NCBI GenBank assembly: GCA_964356415.1
Contig: CAYHHK010000023.1
Coordinates: 1 to 40,861 of the forward strand
Direction of reading: 5' to 3'
Length of the DNA stretch: 40,861 bases
Source: JAPLDB01 sp964356415
GTDB lineage: Bacteria; Bacteroidota; Bacteroidia; AKYH767-A; 2013-40CM-41-45
The first letter of the stretch is position 1, and each line of letters starts with the position of its first letter. This document shows, in pieces, positions 1 to 7,975 of the stretch. The translations under genes and the position numbers were made by a program. The notes beneath the pieces were generated by a model. The model was not told the origin of the DNA, made no database searches, and worked only from the letters and a program-made list of their open reading frames with translations.

Positions 1-561
1 AGGAAGCCCCATAATCTTTGCTGCCTTGTCGAATGCTTCACCGGCGGCATCATCCTGCGTTTGACCTATAACCTCCATTTCCAAATGAGATTTCACAAGT
101 ACTATTTGCGTATGACCACCTGAAACAGTTAGGCACAGAAAAGGAAACTCGGGAACAGGATTTTCATCTCCGGTAAGCGCAGATTTTGTACGTATGAAAT
201 GGGCCAGTACATGGGCCTGCATGTGGTTGACCTCAATAAGCGGAAGACCCAGCGCCAGTGCAAATGCTTTTGCAAAGGATACTCCTACAAGCAGTGAGCC
301 CATTAGTCCGGGCCCGCGGGTAAAGGCAATTGCATCAAGTTCATGCATGGATATGCCGGCCTTTTTAAGTGCCTCGTCGGCTACGGGAATGATCTTTTGC
401 TGGTGCGCACGGGAAGCAAGTTCGGGAATTACTCCACCGTAATACTGATGAATTGCCTGACTGGCAATGATGTTGGATAATACATGATCATTGCTGATAA
501 CAGCTGCTGAGGTCTCATCACAACTTGACTCGATAGCGAGTATATTTGTACGCTTTTTCAC
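1..561 (-). CDS. tsaD: TsaD, tRNA threonylcarbamoyladenosine transferase subunit (partial, N-terminal 187 residues)
   Basis: TsaD transfers the threonylcarbamoyl group to A37 of ANN-decoding tRNAs, giving t6A. The reading frame on the minus strand begins VKKRTNILAIESSCDETSAA, the conserved ASKHA-fold start of the family. It continues with PELASRAH, the metal-ligand region NHMQAH (the family HMxxH motif), the TVSGGHTQ motif and DDAAGEAFDKAAK. The frame is open to base 1, so the last third or so of the protein lies outside the window. The start is GTG at 561-559. An in-frame TAA lies eight codons upstream and no ATG precedes the conserved motif, so GTG is the only reasonable start. An AGGAGG about 27 bases upstream is too far away to act as its ribosome binding site. 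The gene is divergent from the TamB-like gene. The assignment is firm. Confidence 0.96.
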   Translation of the reverse strand, partial: MKKRTNILAIESSCDETSAAVISNDHVLSNIIASQAIHQYYGGVIPELASRAHQQKIIPVADEALKKAGISMHELDAIAFTRGPGLMGSLLVGVSFAKAFALALGLPLIEVNHMQAHVLAHFIRTKSALTGDENPVPEFPFLCLTVSGGHTQIVLVKSHLEMEVIGQTQDDAAGEAFDKAAKIMGLP

Positions 562-600
562 GGCAGGATTTTTGGTTAGTCCTTGTTACCTCCTTGTTAT

Positions 601-616
601 CTGTTTTTCTAAACAG
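601..616. promoter_or_regulatory. Inverted repeat in the tsaD/tamB divergent region
   Basis: CTGTTT (601-606), loop TTCT, AAACAG (611-616) is a perfect 6-bp inverted repeat in the 95-bp divergent intergenic region. It could be a protein-binding site or a leader hairpin. On the minus strand a CACCTTTG (one mismatch to TAnnTTTG) lies upstream of it and could be the tsaD -7 element. Function is inferred only. Confidence 0.25.
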
Positions 617-656
617 GCCTTGAAGGAAACGGGCAGGCCAAAGGTGCTGATTTGAA

Positions 657-3600
657 TTGGAGGACAAAACTATCAAAAAACTAAAACGCATATTTCTTTG
701 GACAACGGCAGTATTGATACTGATCGTTGGACTGGCATTTGTTGCTGCTACAGTGCCATCGGTACAGACGTGGCTTGCCCACCGTGTTTCAGATTACCTT
801 TCGCATGCGCTGAATACACGTGTATATGTAGATAAGGTACGATTGAAGTTATTTACAAAGGTGGAACTTAAAGGTCTGTTTATTGCTGATCAGCATTCCG
901 ATACGTTGATCTATGCAGGAGAATTGGAATTGAACCTGAACGACATCAGCACAAAGAAACACATTCTTGACATCCATGAAGTGAAACTGACTGATGGCGG
1001 ATTTTATCTCAGGGAATATCATGGGGAGAAGGGCAACAACCTTGATTTTATCCTTGACTATTTCGCTTCTTCAGATACAACTGATACTACGTCATCAGCA
1101 TATAAAATTACTGTTGAGAACCTCAGTCTGAGAAATGCCCGATTCAAATATGAAGTCCAGGATGACACCATTCAGGAACACGGGATGGATTACCTGCATC
1201 TTGACGTGCACCATATTTCCGGGGATATCAGTAACATCCATTTCATTAATGATTCTGTATTCGGGAAAATTAAAAACCTGACTGCCATGGAGAGAAGCGG
1301 ATTTGTGCTGACTGAGTTTAACGGCGATGCGAAACTCTCATCAGATGAAATGCGGATCAAAGACCTTTCAATCAAGACACCGTTTTCCGATATCAAGACT
1401 GACCTCACTTTTAATTATGACAGTTTTCCCGACTGGGTTGAATTCAATGACAGAATGAGATGGCATTCTGATTTTCAGTCTTCAAAAGTGTCATTTACCG
1501 ATATTGCCTATTTCGCAGGAGAATACCTCTGGGGGATGCATAACAGTGTTAATCTTACCGGCGAATGCAAAGGAACTATAACCCGGTTCAGGTGTAAAGA
1601 CCTAACACTTGAATATGGTAAACAGACATTGTTCAAAGGAAATATTGCGCTAACCGGCTTGCCAAATATAGAGGAAACTTATTTTGACATTCTTGCAGAA
1701 AAAATAACAACGAGTAAGAGTGACATTGAAACAATTCCATTGTATCCGTTTGATTCAGGTTCCCATGTAATAATACCGGAGAATTTTGAACAGTTGGGGA
1801 AAGTTAATTTCAGAGGCAAGTTCTCTGGATTCTACAATGATTTTGTTGCGTATGGAAATCTTAATACAGCTTTAGGATACCTCACTTCCGACATCAACCT
1901 GAAATTTGATAGGGCAGGAAAAAAAGATTTTTACAAAGGCCATTTATCTGCCAGTCATTTTGATATCGGTAAACTGGCGGGAGTCTCACATCTCGGTTCA
2001 GTTTCATTAACAGCAGATGTAGATGGAAGCGGCATGCGGATTGACAACATGGAGACAAAAATGAACGGTGCGATCTCATTGCTTGAATACAAAGGCTATG
2101 CTTATAACAACATCATTGTGAATGGACGGTTGTCCAAAAAGCTTTTTGATGGATCACTTGTAGTTAATGAGCCAAACGTGGATATGAAATTTAACGGGCA
2201 GATTGATTTCCAGGAAAAGATTCCGGTTTTTGATTTTACTGCCGATATCAACCATCTGCAACTTGATAAGCTTAATCTGATCAGGTTGCCCGGAGAGGCT
2301 GAAATAAGCTCACAACTTGAAATTAATTTCTCCGGCAATACGCCTGATAACTGGGAGGGGGAAGTTCAGATCAGCGATTTCAATTACAAGGAGGATAAAA
2401 AATTGTATCATATCAATAATATCTTGCTGGCTTCGGATCTTGATTCATTATCCAGGGGAATTCACATAACATCTGACTTTATGGATGGGGACCTTAATGG
2501 CCAGTTTGAATTTAAAAGCCTTGGGAATGCATTTATGCAACTGGTCCCCGAGTATTTCCCTGCCCTAATGCCGGAATGTAAAAAAGTAGAATCAAACCAG
2601 AATTTTACGTTTGACATTCATCTCAAAAATACATCCCTGATTACTGAAATATTTCTCCCGTCATGGAGTTTCGATCCATCAACTGTTGTTCAGGGTCAAT
2701 TCAACAGCATCCTGAATAAGATAGAATGCAATATCAGCTCTGATGTAATTAGGTACAGGAATTTTAGACTAGAGAAGGAAAAATTATCACTTGATGGCGG
2801 ACGGGAGATGGTCTCTATTCGCGCTTCCGCTGACCGTATTTATTATGCAGACAGTTCTTTTATTGAGCATCCGGTTATTTCGGCATCAGGCAAACTCAAT
2901 GAAATAAATTTCAATCTGCAACTTGCGGATAGTTCTGTCTATTCCAATAGCGGCTATTTTAACGGAAAGTTTTTTATCCGGTCAACTTCCAGATTTAACC
3001 TGAATTTTACCGATGCTGATATAACCCTGAATAACAAGAAGTGGGAACTGAATCCTGAAAATTCGATTGTCATTGACAGCAATTCATTTTTATTTAAATC
3101 ATTTACGTTTAACTGTGAACAGGCCAGTGTAGGCATCAATGGGCTTATTTCTGAAAATGTGAATGATACCTTATTCTTCAATGCACACAATTTCTCCCTA
3201 GAAGACCTTAATCCAATCCTTAAAAGATATACACTTACAACTGCAGGATTAATGAATGGTTCAGCTAGCATCAGTAACATTTACAACAAGCCACTTCTTC
3301 TTTCAAATTTATCTGTTCACTCATTGGCAATAAATGAAGATACGCTTGGCAATGCGATAATATTAAGCGGCTACGATGTTAGAAAGAAGGCTGTTCACCT
3401 GTCCGTAAACATCTTGAAAAATGAATTCAAGACCATTTTTATTGATGGCGATTACTATATGAACCGACCGGGTGAAAATCTTGATTTTGAGGTGAAGCTT
3501 ACCAGCTTTTACCTGAGTCCTTATGAACGCTATATGGCTGATGTGGTTTCTAAGGTGAAAGGAAAAATTTCTGCAGATCTGAAACTGACAGGTTCTTTCT

Positions 3601-5114
3601 TCAAGCCGGTGTTAAATGGAACACTTGATTTCAGCAAAGCCGGATGCAAAGTAAATTACCTGAACACAAGTTATACCTTAAATGACAGGGTGTATGTGGA
3701 TGAGAACTATTTTGAATTCAAAAATTTTAATATCCGGGATTCAAAAGGAAATATTGGAAAAGGAAATGGTAAGATCAGACATACATATTTTTCCGATTTC
3801 AGATTTGATGTCAGACTTGATGTTACGAAATTTGAAGGATTGCATACTTCAGCATCACAAAATGACCTCTATTATGGGAATGCTTTTGTAACCGGGTATG
3901 CATATTTTAAGGGACCGGTTGAAAGTATGAATATTGATATGCAGCTGAAATCAGAAAAAGGCACGGAAATATTTATTCCGCTCACTTCATCAAGCGAACT
4001 TTCTACAAGCAATTACATCACATTCATTAGCAGAGTGGACACCACAGGAAATAAAAATTCAGAGAGACGATTTAATACATCAGGGATTACACTTGACATG
4101 CGGTTTGAGGTAACCAATGATGCAACCCTTGAAATAATATTTGATGAAAAGATTGGTGATAAAATTAAAGGAAACGGAACCGGAAACCTTCGTTTTACCC
4201 TCGACGAAGGCGGAAGCTTTAATATATACGGAAGTTACTTCATTAATAAAGGTGATTACCTGTTTACACTTCAAAACATCATCAATAAACATTTCTCAAT
4301 TAACAACGGTACTATCAACTGGAATGGAGATCCATATGATGCTGATATCAACCTGTCGGCGTCTTACAAAGGAGGTACATCAACTTTGTACAAAGTTGTT
4401 CCGGAAGACTCGACATTGAGACGAAGGTTAAATTATGAGGTGATACTTTACCTAACGAAGAAACTCATGAACCCAACTATCAATTATGAAATAAAAGTTT
4501 CTGGGCTTGATAATGCTACTGCCGGAACTGCCAACAGCCGTCTGAATTCAGAGGCAGAACTCACCCGCCAGGTTTTCGGTCTTATGCTGTTGAATCAATT
4601 CCTTGTCCTGCAAAATGGAACGCAGCAAGTTGAGGGTATCAGTGCAGCGGCAGGAGCAGGATCCAGTGCAACAGAATTGCTGAGTAACCAGGTAAGCAAT
4701 TGGCTTTCTCAGTTAAGCAAGGATGTAAATCTTGGCTTTAATTACCGCGCAGGAGACACATATAATAAGGAGGAGATTGAACTTATGTTTTCTAAAACGT
4801 TGTTCAATGACCGCCTGTCAATAGAAGGCAACATCGGCGTTGCCAGCGATCAGTCAACCAGGAATATTGTCGGGGATTTCAATGCTGAATATATGATTAC
4901 CCCGGACGGACGTTTCAAACTAAAGGGCTTCAACAGGTCCAACATTAATAATGTACTTGATTACAGTTCACCCTACACTCAGGGAATTGGTGTTTTCTAT
5001 CATGAGCAGTTTGATACATGGAAGGAACTGATTCACCGGCACAGGCAGTCTAAAAAGGAGGAAGAAAAGGAGAATGAAAAGCCGGTTGCTCCGGGAATAG
5101 CGCCGTCAGAATAA
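657..5114 (+). CDS. tamB: TamB-like translocation/assembly module protein
   Basis: This 1485-residue protein has an N-terminal membrane anchor (about residues 13-32) followed by a very long, low-cysteine, beta-rich region with alternating hydrophobic pattern. That is the layout of the TamB/AsmA-like lipid-transfer and assembly family, which spans the periplasm as a hydrophobic groove. The C-terminal part (about residues 1100-1430) carries the TamB-type features: GTGNLRF, an INKGDYLFTLQNIINKHFSI stretch, the GTINWNGDPYDADINLSA motif and a final QLSKDVNLGFNYR beta strand region. The start is TTG at 657. A TGA at 648-650 is in frame just upstream and there is no ATG near the anchor, so TTG is the only practical start. 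A terminator hairpin follows the stop within 10 bases. TamB next to divergent tsaD is, from memory, a common Bacteroidota arrangement. The substrate (phospholipid or outer-membrane protein) cannot be read from sequence. Confidence 0.88.
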   Translation: MEDKTIKKLKRIFLWTTAVLILIVGLAFVAATVPSVQTWLAHRVSDYLSHALNTRVYVDKVRLKLFTKVELKGLFIADQHSDTLIYAGELELNLNDISTKKHILDIHEVKLTDGGFYLREYHGEKGNNLDFILDYFASSDTTDTTSSAYKITVENLSLRNARFKYEVQDDTIQEHGMDYLHLDVHHISGDISNIHFINDSVFGKIKNLTAMERSGFVLTEFNGDAKLSSDEMRIKDLSIKTPFSDIKTDLTFNYDSFPDWVEFNDRMRWHSDFQSSKVSFTDIAYFAGEYLWGMHNSVNLTGECKGTITRFRCKDLTLEYGKQTLFKGNIALTGLPNIEETYFDILAEKITTSKSDIETIPLYPFDSGSHVIIPENFEQLGKVNFRGKFSGFYNDFVAYGNLNTALGYLTSDINLKFDRAGKKDFYKGHLSASHFDIGKLAGVSHLGSVSLTADVDGSGMRIDNMETKMNGAISLLEYKGYAYNNIIVNGRLSKKLFDGSLVVNEPNVDMKFNGQIDFQEKIPVFDFTADINHLQLDKLNLIRLPGEAEISSQLEINFSGNTPDNWEGEVQISDFNYKEDKKLYHINNILLASDLDSLSRGIHITSDFMDGDLNGQFEFKSLGNAFMQLVPEYFPALMPECKKVESNQNFTFDIHLKNTSLITEIFLPSWSFDPSTVVQGQFNSILNKIECNISSDVIRYRNFRLEKEKLSLDGGREMVSIRASADRIYYADSSFIEHPVISASGKLNEINFNLQLADSSVYSNSGYFNGKFFIRSTSRFNLNFTDADITLNNKKWELNPENSIVIDSNSFLFKSFTFNCEQASVGINGLISENVNDTLFFNAHNFSLEDLNPILKRYTLTTAGLMNGSASISNIYNKPLLLSNLSVHSLAINEDTLGNAIILSGYDVRKKAVHLSVNILKNEFKTIFIDGDYYMNRPGENLDFEVKLTSFYLSPYERYMADVVSKVKGKISADLKLTGSFFKPVLNGTLDFSKAGCKVNYLNTSYTLNDRVYVDENYFEFKNFNIRDSKGNIGKGNGKIRHTYFSDFRFDVRLDVTKFEGLHTSASQNDLYYGNAFVTGYAYFKGPVESMNIDMQLKSEKGTEIFIPLTSSSELSTSNYITFISRVDTTGNKNSERRFNTSGITLDMRFEVTNDATLEIIFDEKIGDKIKGNGTGNLRFTLDEGGSFNIYGSYFINKGDYLFTLQNIINKHFSINNGTINWNGDPYDADINLSASYKGGTSTLYKVVPEDSTLRRRLNYEVILYLTKKLMNPTINYEIKVSGLDNATAGTANSRLNSEAELTRQVFGLMLLNQFLVLQNGTQQVEGISAAAGAGSSATELLSNQVSNWLSQLSKDVNLGFNYRAGDTYNKEEIELMFSKTLFNDRLSIEGNIGVASDQSTRNIVGDFNAEYMITPDGRFKLKGFNRSNINNVLDYSSPYTQGIGVFYHEQFDTWKELIHRHRQSKKEEEKENEKPVAPGIAPSE

Positions 5115-5119
5115 AAAAA

Positions 5120-5376
5120 AACGAACCTTACGGGGTTCGCTTTTTTTGATCCAACCTTACGGGGTTGTGCTCACTGTTTAACCATATGCTTAAGATGGGT
5201 TTGTTATGGCTGCAATATGATGTTGTGAACCGGCAAGTATTTTTCAATTTCGGCCTGCATCTTACATCTCCTGAATTTTCTTTACCGTCCTGAAAGAATG
5301 CATGTATGCTATAAAAAACAGAAGCAGCAAACCTTACGGGGTTTGCTGCTTTTGATGACAACCTTACGGGGTTGTG
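5120..5376. repeat. Two paired hairpin modules built on AACCTTACGGGGTT
   Basis: The 14-mer AACCTTACGGGGTT occurs four times: 5124-5137, 5153-5166, 5330-5343 and 5360-5373. Copies are arranged as two pairs with almost equal spacing (29 and 30 bases). In each pair the first copy is the heart of a longer hairpin followed by T residues, and the second has a short stem CAACC/GGTTG reached by a TTTTGAT linker. The third copy has a perfect 12-bp stem (5322-5333 with 5340-5351, loop TTACGG). The 456-bp intergenic region between tamB and ribBA otherwise has no convincing gene. Confidence 0.8.
5122..5147 (+). terminator. Rho-independent terminator after the TamB-like gene
   Basis: CGAACC (5122-5127), loop TTACGG, GGTTCG (5134-5139), then C and a run of seven T. 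It begins eight bases past the tamB stop. Its centre is the 14-mer AACCTTACGGGGTT, which recurs three more times in this intergenic region. Confidence 0.85.
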
Positions 5377-5531
5377 GTTAATCCAACTTTGTATTAGGTT
5401 ATGAAACTAATTACGGTTCAAGAATACATGTGTTTAAGGAAGGAAAGTGGGAACTTATAGCTGGATCCTTACATGTGTAAGAAAATCTGAATTTCGGATT
5501 TCATTTGAGTCATTTTTAGAGTGAAAACGAA

Positions 5532-5563
5532 GTTGAGCATTAATGTCAAAATCAGTACCTTTG
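5532..5563 (+). promoter_or_regulatory. Bacteroidota-type promoter of ribBA
   Basis: TACCTTTG at 5556-5563 matches the phylum's -7 consensus TAnnTTTG. A TTG at 5533-5535 lies 20 bases upstream, in the position of the -33 element. The element ends only seven bases before the ribBA ATG, so the transcript leader would be very short or nearly leaderless, and there is no room for a leader riboswitch. Confidence 0.6.
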
Positions 5564-5570
5564 CGATTCA

Positions 5571-6785
5571 ATGAAAGAGAAATTAGATTCTATTGCTGAA
5601 GCCATTGCGGACATCAGGTCAGGTAAGGTTGTGATCGTTGTGGATGACGCAAATCGCGAAAATGAAGGTGATTTTATTACTGCAGCAGAAAATGCCACCC
5701 CTGAAATTATCAATTTTATGGCCACTCATGGCCGGGGGCTTATATGCGCACCAATAACAGATGAGCGATGCAATGAACTCAATCTGGAAATGATGGTTCA
5801 ACGAAATACATCTTCCCATGAAACACCATTTACTGTTTCCGTTGATCTTATCGGACATGGAACATCAACAGGCATATCTGCCAGTGACAGGTCAAAAACC
5901 ATTCTGGCTTTGATTGATGAAAATACTAGGCCGGAAGAACTTGGACGACCCGGTCATATATTTCCTCTTCGGGCACGCAAAGGGGGCGTTTTGAGAAGAA
6001 CAGGTCATACGGAAGCAACAATTGACCTTGCACGGCTTGCCGGTTTTAAGCCTGCCGGTGTACTTGTTGAAATCATGAACGAAGATGGTACCATGGCAAG
6101 GCTTCCTGATCTCATGAAAATTTCTGAGAAATTTTCTCTAAAAATTATCAGTATCGAAGACCTTATCGCCTATAGACTGAAACAGGAATCCCTGATAGAA
6201 AGAGAAGTGGAAGTGACGTTACCAACGCAGTGGGGTGACTTTCATCTTTATGCATACAAACAAAAAACTACAGGACAGGAACATCTTGCCCTCATTAAAG
6301 GAGAATGGAAAAAGGATGAGCCGGTATTGGTGCGTGTTCATTCAAGTTGTTTAACCGGAGATATTTTTGGTTCCTGCCGCTGTGATTGCGGTCCGCAACT
6401 TCATGCATCGATGGAAATGATTGAGCAGGTTGGGAAAGGGGTTATTGTATATATGAATCAGGAGGGCAGAGGTATTGGTTTGCTCAACAAACTCAAAGCT
6501 TATAAACTTCAGGAAGAAGGATTGGACACCGTTGAAGCAAATATCAAACTGGGTTTTGAATCAGATGAACGTGACTATGGAGTAGGTGCCCAGATTCTCC
6601 GCGACCTTGGCGTGAGTAAAATGAAACTGATGACAAACAATCCGAAGAAGCGTGCAGGACTTATTGGTTACGGCCTTGAGATTGTTGAGGTAATTCCAAT
6701 TGAAATAAAATCAAATGAGCATAACAAGGAATACCTGCTCACCAAAAGGAATAAACTGGGACATACATTGAAACTGGATCACTAA
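5571..6785 (+). CDS. ribBA: Bifunctional 3,4-dihydroxy-2-butanone-4-phosphate synthase / GTP cyclohydrolase II
   Basis: The 404-residue protein catalyses both entry reactions of riboflavin synthesis: ribulose 5-phosphate to dihydroxybutanone phosphate plus formate, and GTP to the diaminopyrimidine intermediate. The N-terminal RibB half shows RENEGD (residues 29-34), the THGRGLICAPIT motif and GHTEATIDLARLAG. The C-terminal RibA half (from about residue 207) has the zinc cysteines C260, C271 and C273 in SSCLTGDIFGSCRCDCG and the MNQEGRGIGL motif, followed by the TNNPKK substrate-binding region. Key residues of both domains look intact and the length is normal for the fusion. ATG start seven bases after a TAnnTTTG element. 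Its stop codon overlaps the stop of the convergent glycosyltransferase gene by three bases. Confidence 0.97.
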   Translation: MKEKLDSIAEAIADIRSGKVVIVVDDANRENEGDFITAAENATPEIINFMATHGRGLICAPITDERCNELNLEMMVQRNTSSHETPFTVSVDLIGHGTSTGISASDRSKTILALIDENTRPEELGRPGHIFPLRARKGGVLRRTGHTEATIDLARLAGFKPAGVLVEIMNEDGTMARLPDLMKISEKFSLKIISIEDLIAYRLKQESLIEREVEVTLPTQWGDFHLYAYKQKTTGQEHLALIKGEWKKDEPVLVRVHSSCLTGDIFGSCRCDCGPQLHASMEMIEQVGKGVIVYMNQEGRGIGLLNKLKAYKLQEEGLDTVEANIKLGFESDERDYGVGAQILRDLGVSKMKLMTNNPKKRAGLIGYGLEIVEVIPIEIKSNEHNKEYLLTKRNKLGHTLKLDH

Positions 6786-7975
6786 AGACTTTTCAAGAAA
6801 TTCAATACTCCTTTTCCAATGCTGTTATTGGAGTAGTAAGCAAGAGCAAGTTCGCGAGCTTCCTTTCCTAAGTTGAAACAAAGCGTTTTGTCTTTCAGAC
6901 ATTTCTCTGTCTGAGATAGAATTTCTTCCGGCGTATCTGCAATCAGGATATTTTTCCCATTGGTATAGTCAATTCCTTCAGCGCCGATGGTGGTGCTAAT
7001 GATCGTTTTTCCAAGTGCCATCCCCTGAATGATTTTCACACGCATTCCGCCGCCACTTTTCAAAGGCACAATTAAGATCTGCTTGTCTTTCATAAAATCC
7101 TGCGCATTCATGATTTCACCAAAGCAATAAACATTGGGATCAGTCCTTTTCATCAGCCGGTCGGGGAAACCTCTCCCTGCAAGAAATAATTTCAGTACCG
7201 GAAATTTTTCATGGATCAGGTTCCAGCAATGATCAAGAAACCATTCAATTCCTTCGAGGTTTGGCCGCCAATCCATTGCTCCAAGGTGAAATAAACAAAG
7301 TTCATTCTCCTCATTGATCTGGCTGGCATAATTTCCTGCATCAATTCCAACCGGAGCAACGTACATTGGCACTTTGCTTCCCATTTTCTGAAAAAAATCT
7401 TTGTCATCACCTGTAATGGGAATGATGGCGTCAACTTTCTTTATAATGTCAGTTTCATATTTCCTCAGACGTTCGGCCAGCATTGAAAGGTAAATTTTTT
7501 TTGCAATGTTTTTTTCGTTGTCCGCAAGCCGCTGCCAGATGATGAATTCAACGTTGTGAGCACGCAGGATGATCTTCGCAGATGAGTATTTTCTGATGGC
7601 AGCGATGTATGGCGTCATATAGAGACTCTCCATCAGCACTGCATCTGCAGGATCAGATCTGAGTACCTGAATCAGCTTATCTTCAAACCCCTTAGAGTAA
7701 AATCGTTTTACGTTGTACGATTCAGATGAGAAAATATTAATAAAAGCATCGATGATTCGGATACTTGTGTCTATGGGAACTCCTTCCAGGTTATACTTTT
7801 TTATTACTTCATCATTCAGCGTATTCAGGTCAACCTTGTGCTTATTTGTATTGAGCGCAAGCATCTTTAATTGCACCTGTTGTGAAATGAGCGAGTCAGA
7901 TAAACTGAGCATTGCAATATTTCCGCCGTCATTGGCGGGAAAGGGCAACCGGTGACACAGTTGAAGAATTTTCAT
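6782..7975 (-). CDS. Glycosyltransferase family 4-like (group 1) protein
   Basis: This 397-residue protein has the GT-B two-domain layout of family 4. The N-terminal part begins MKILQLCHRLPFPANDGGN, the usual first strand and glycine-rich loop. The linker contains LGAMDWRPNLEGIEWFL, and a nucleotide-sugar-binding region at about residues 300-335 reads PLKSGGGMRVKIIQGMALGK followed by TTIGAEGI. In most relatives the KxxE position is Glu (KILEAMA); here it is Gln (KIIQGMA), which may change donor handling. Its ATG overlaps the stop of the upstream LptF/G gene as ATGA, so the two are probably translationally coupled. This suggests a role in envelope glycan synthesis, but donor and acceptor are unknown. 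The gene converges on ribBA with no terminator between them. Confidence 0.9.
   Translation of the reverse strand: MKILQLCHRLPFPANDGGNIAMLSLSDSLISQQVQLKMLALNTNKHKVDLNTLNDEVIKKYNLEGVPIDTSIRIIDAFINIFSSESYNVKRFYSKGFEDKLIQVLRSDPADAVLMESLYMTPYIAAIRKYSSAKIILRAHNVEFIIWQRLADNEKNIAKKIYLSMLAERLRKYETDIIKKVDAIIPITGDDKDFFQKMGSKVPMYVAPVGIDAGNYASQINEENELCLFHLGAMDWRPNLEGIEWFLDHCWNLIHEKFPVLKLFLAGRGFPDRLMKRTDPNVYCFGEIMNAQDFMKDKQILIVPLKSGGGMRVKIIQGMALGKTIISTTIGAEGIDYTNGKNILIADTPEEILSQTEKCLKDKTLCFNLGKEARELALAYYSNNSIGKGVLNFLKSL

Noticed and set aside
5381..5570. FMN riboswitch before ribBA
   Set aside because: The TAnnTTTG element ends seven bases before the ATG, leaving no leader, and no conserved RFN hairpin pattern was seen upstream.
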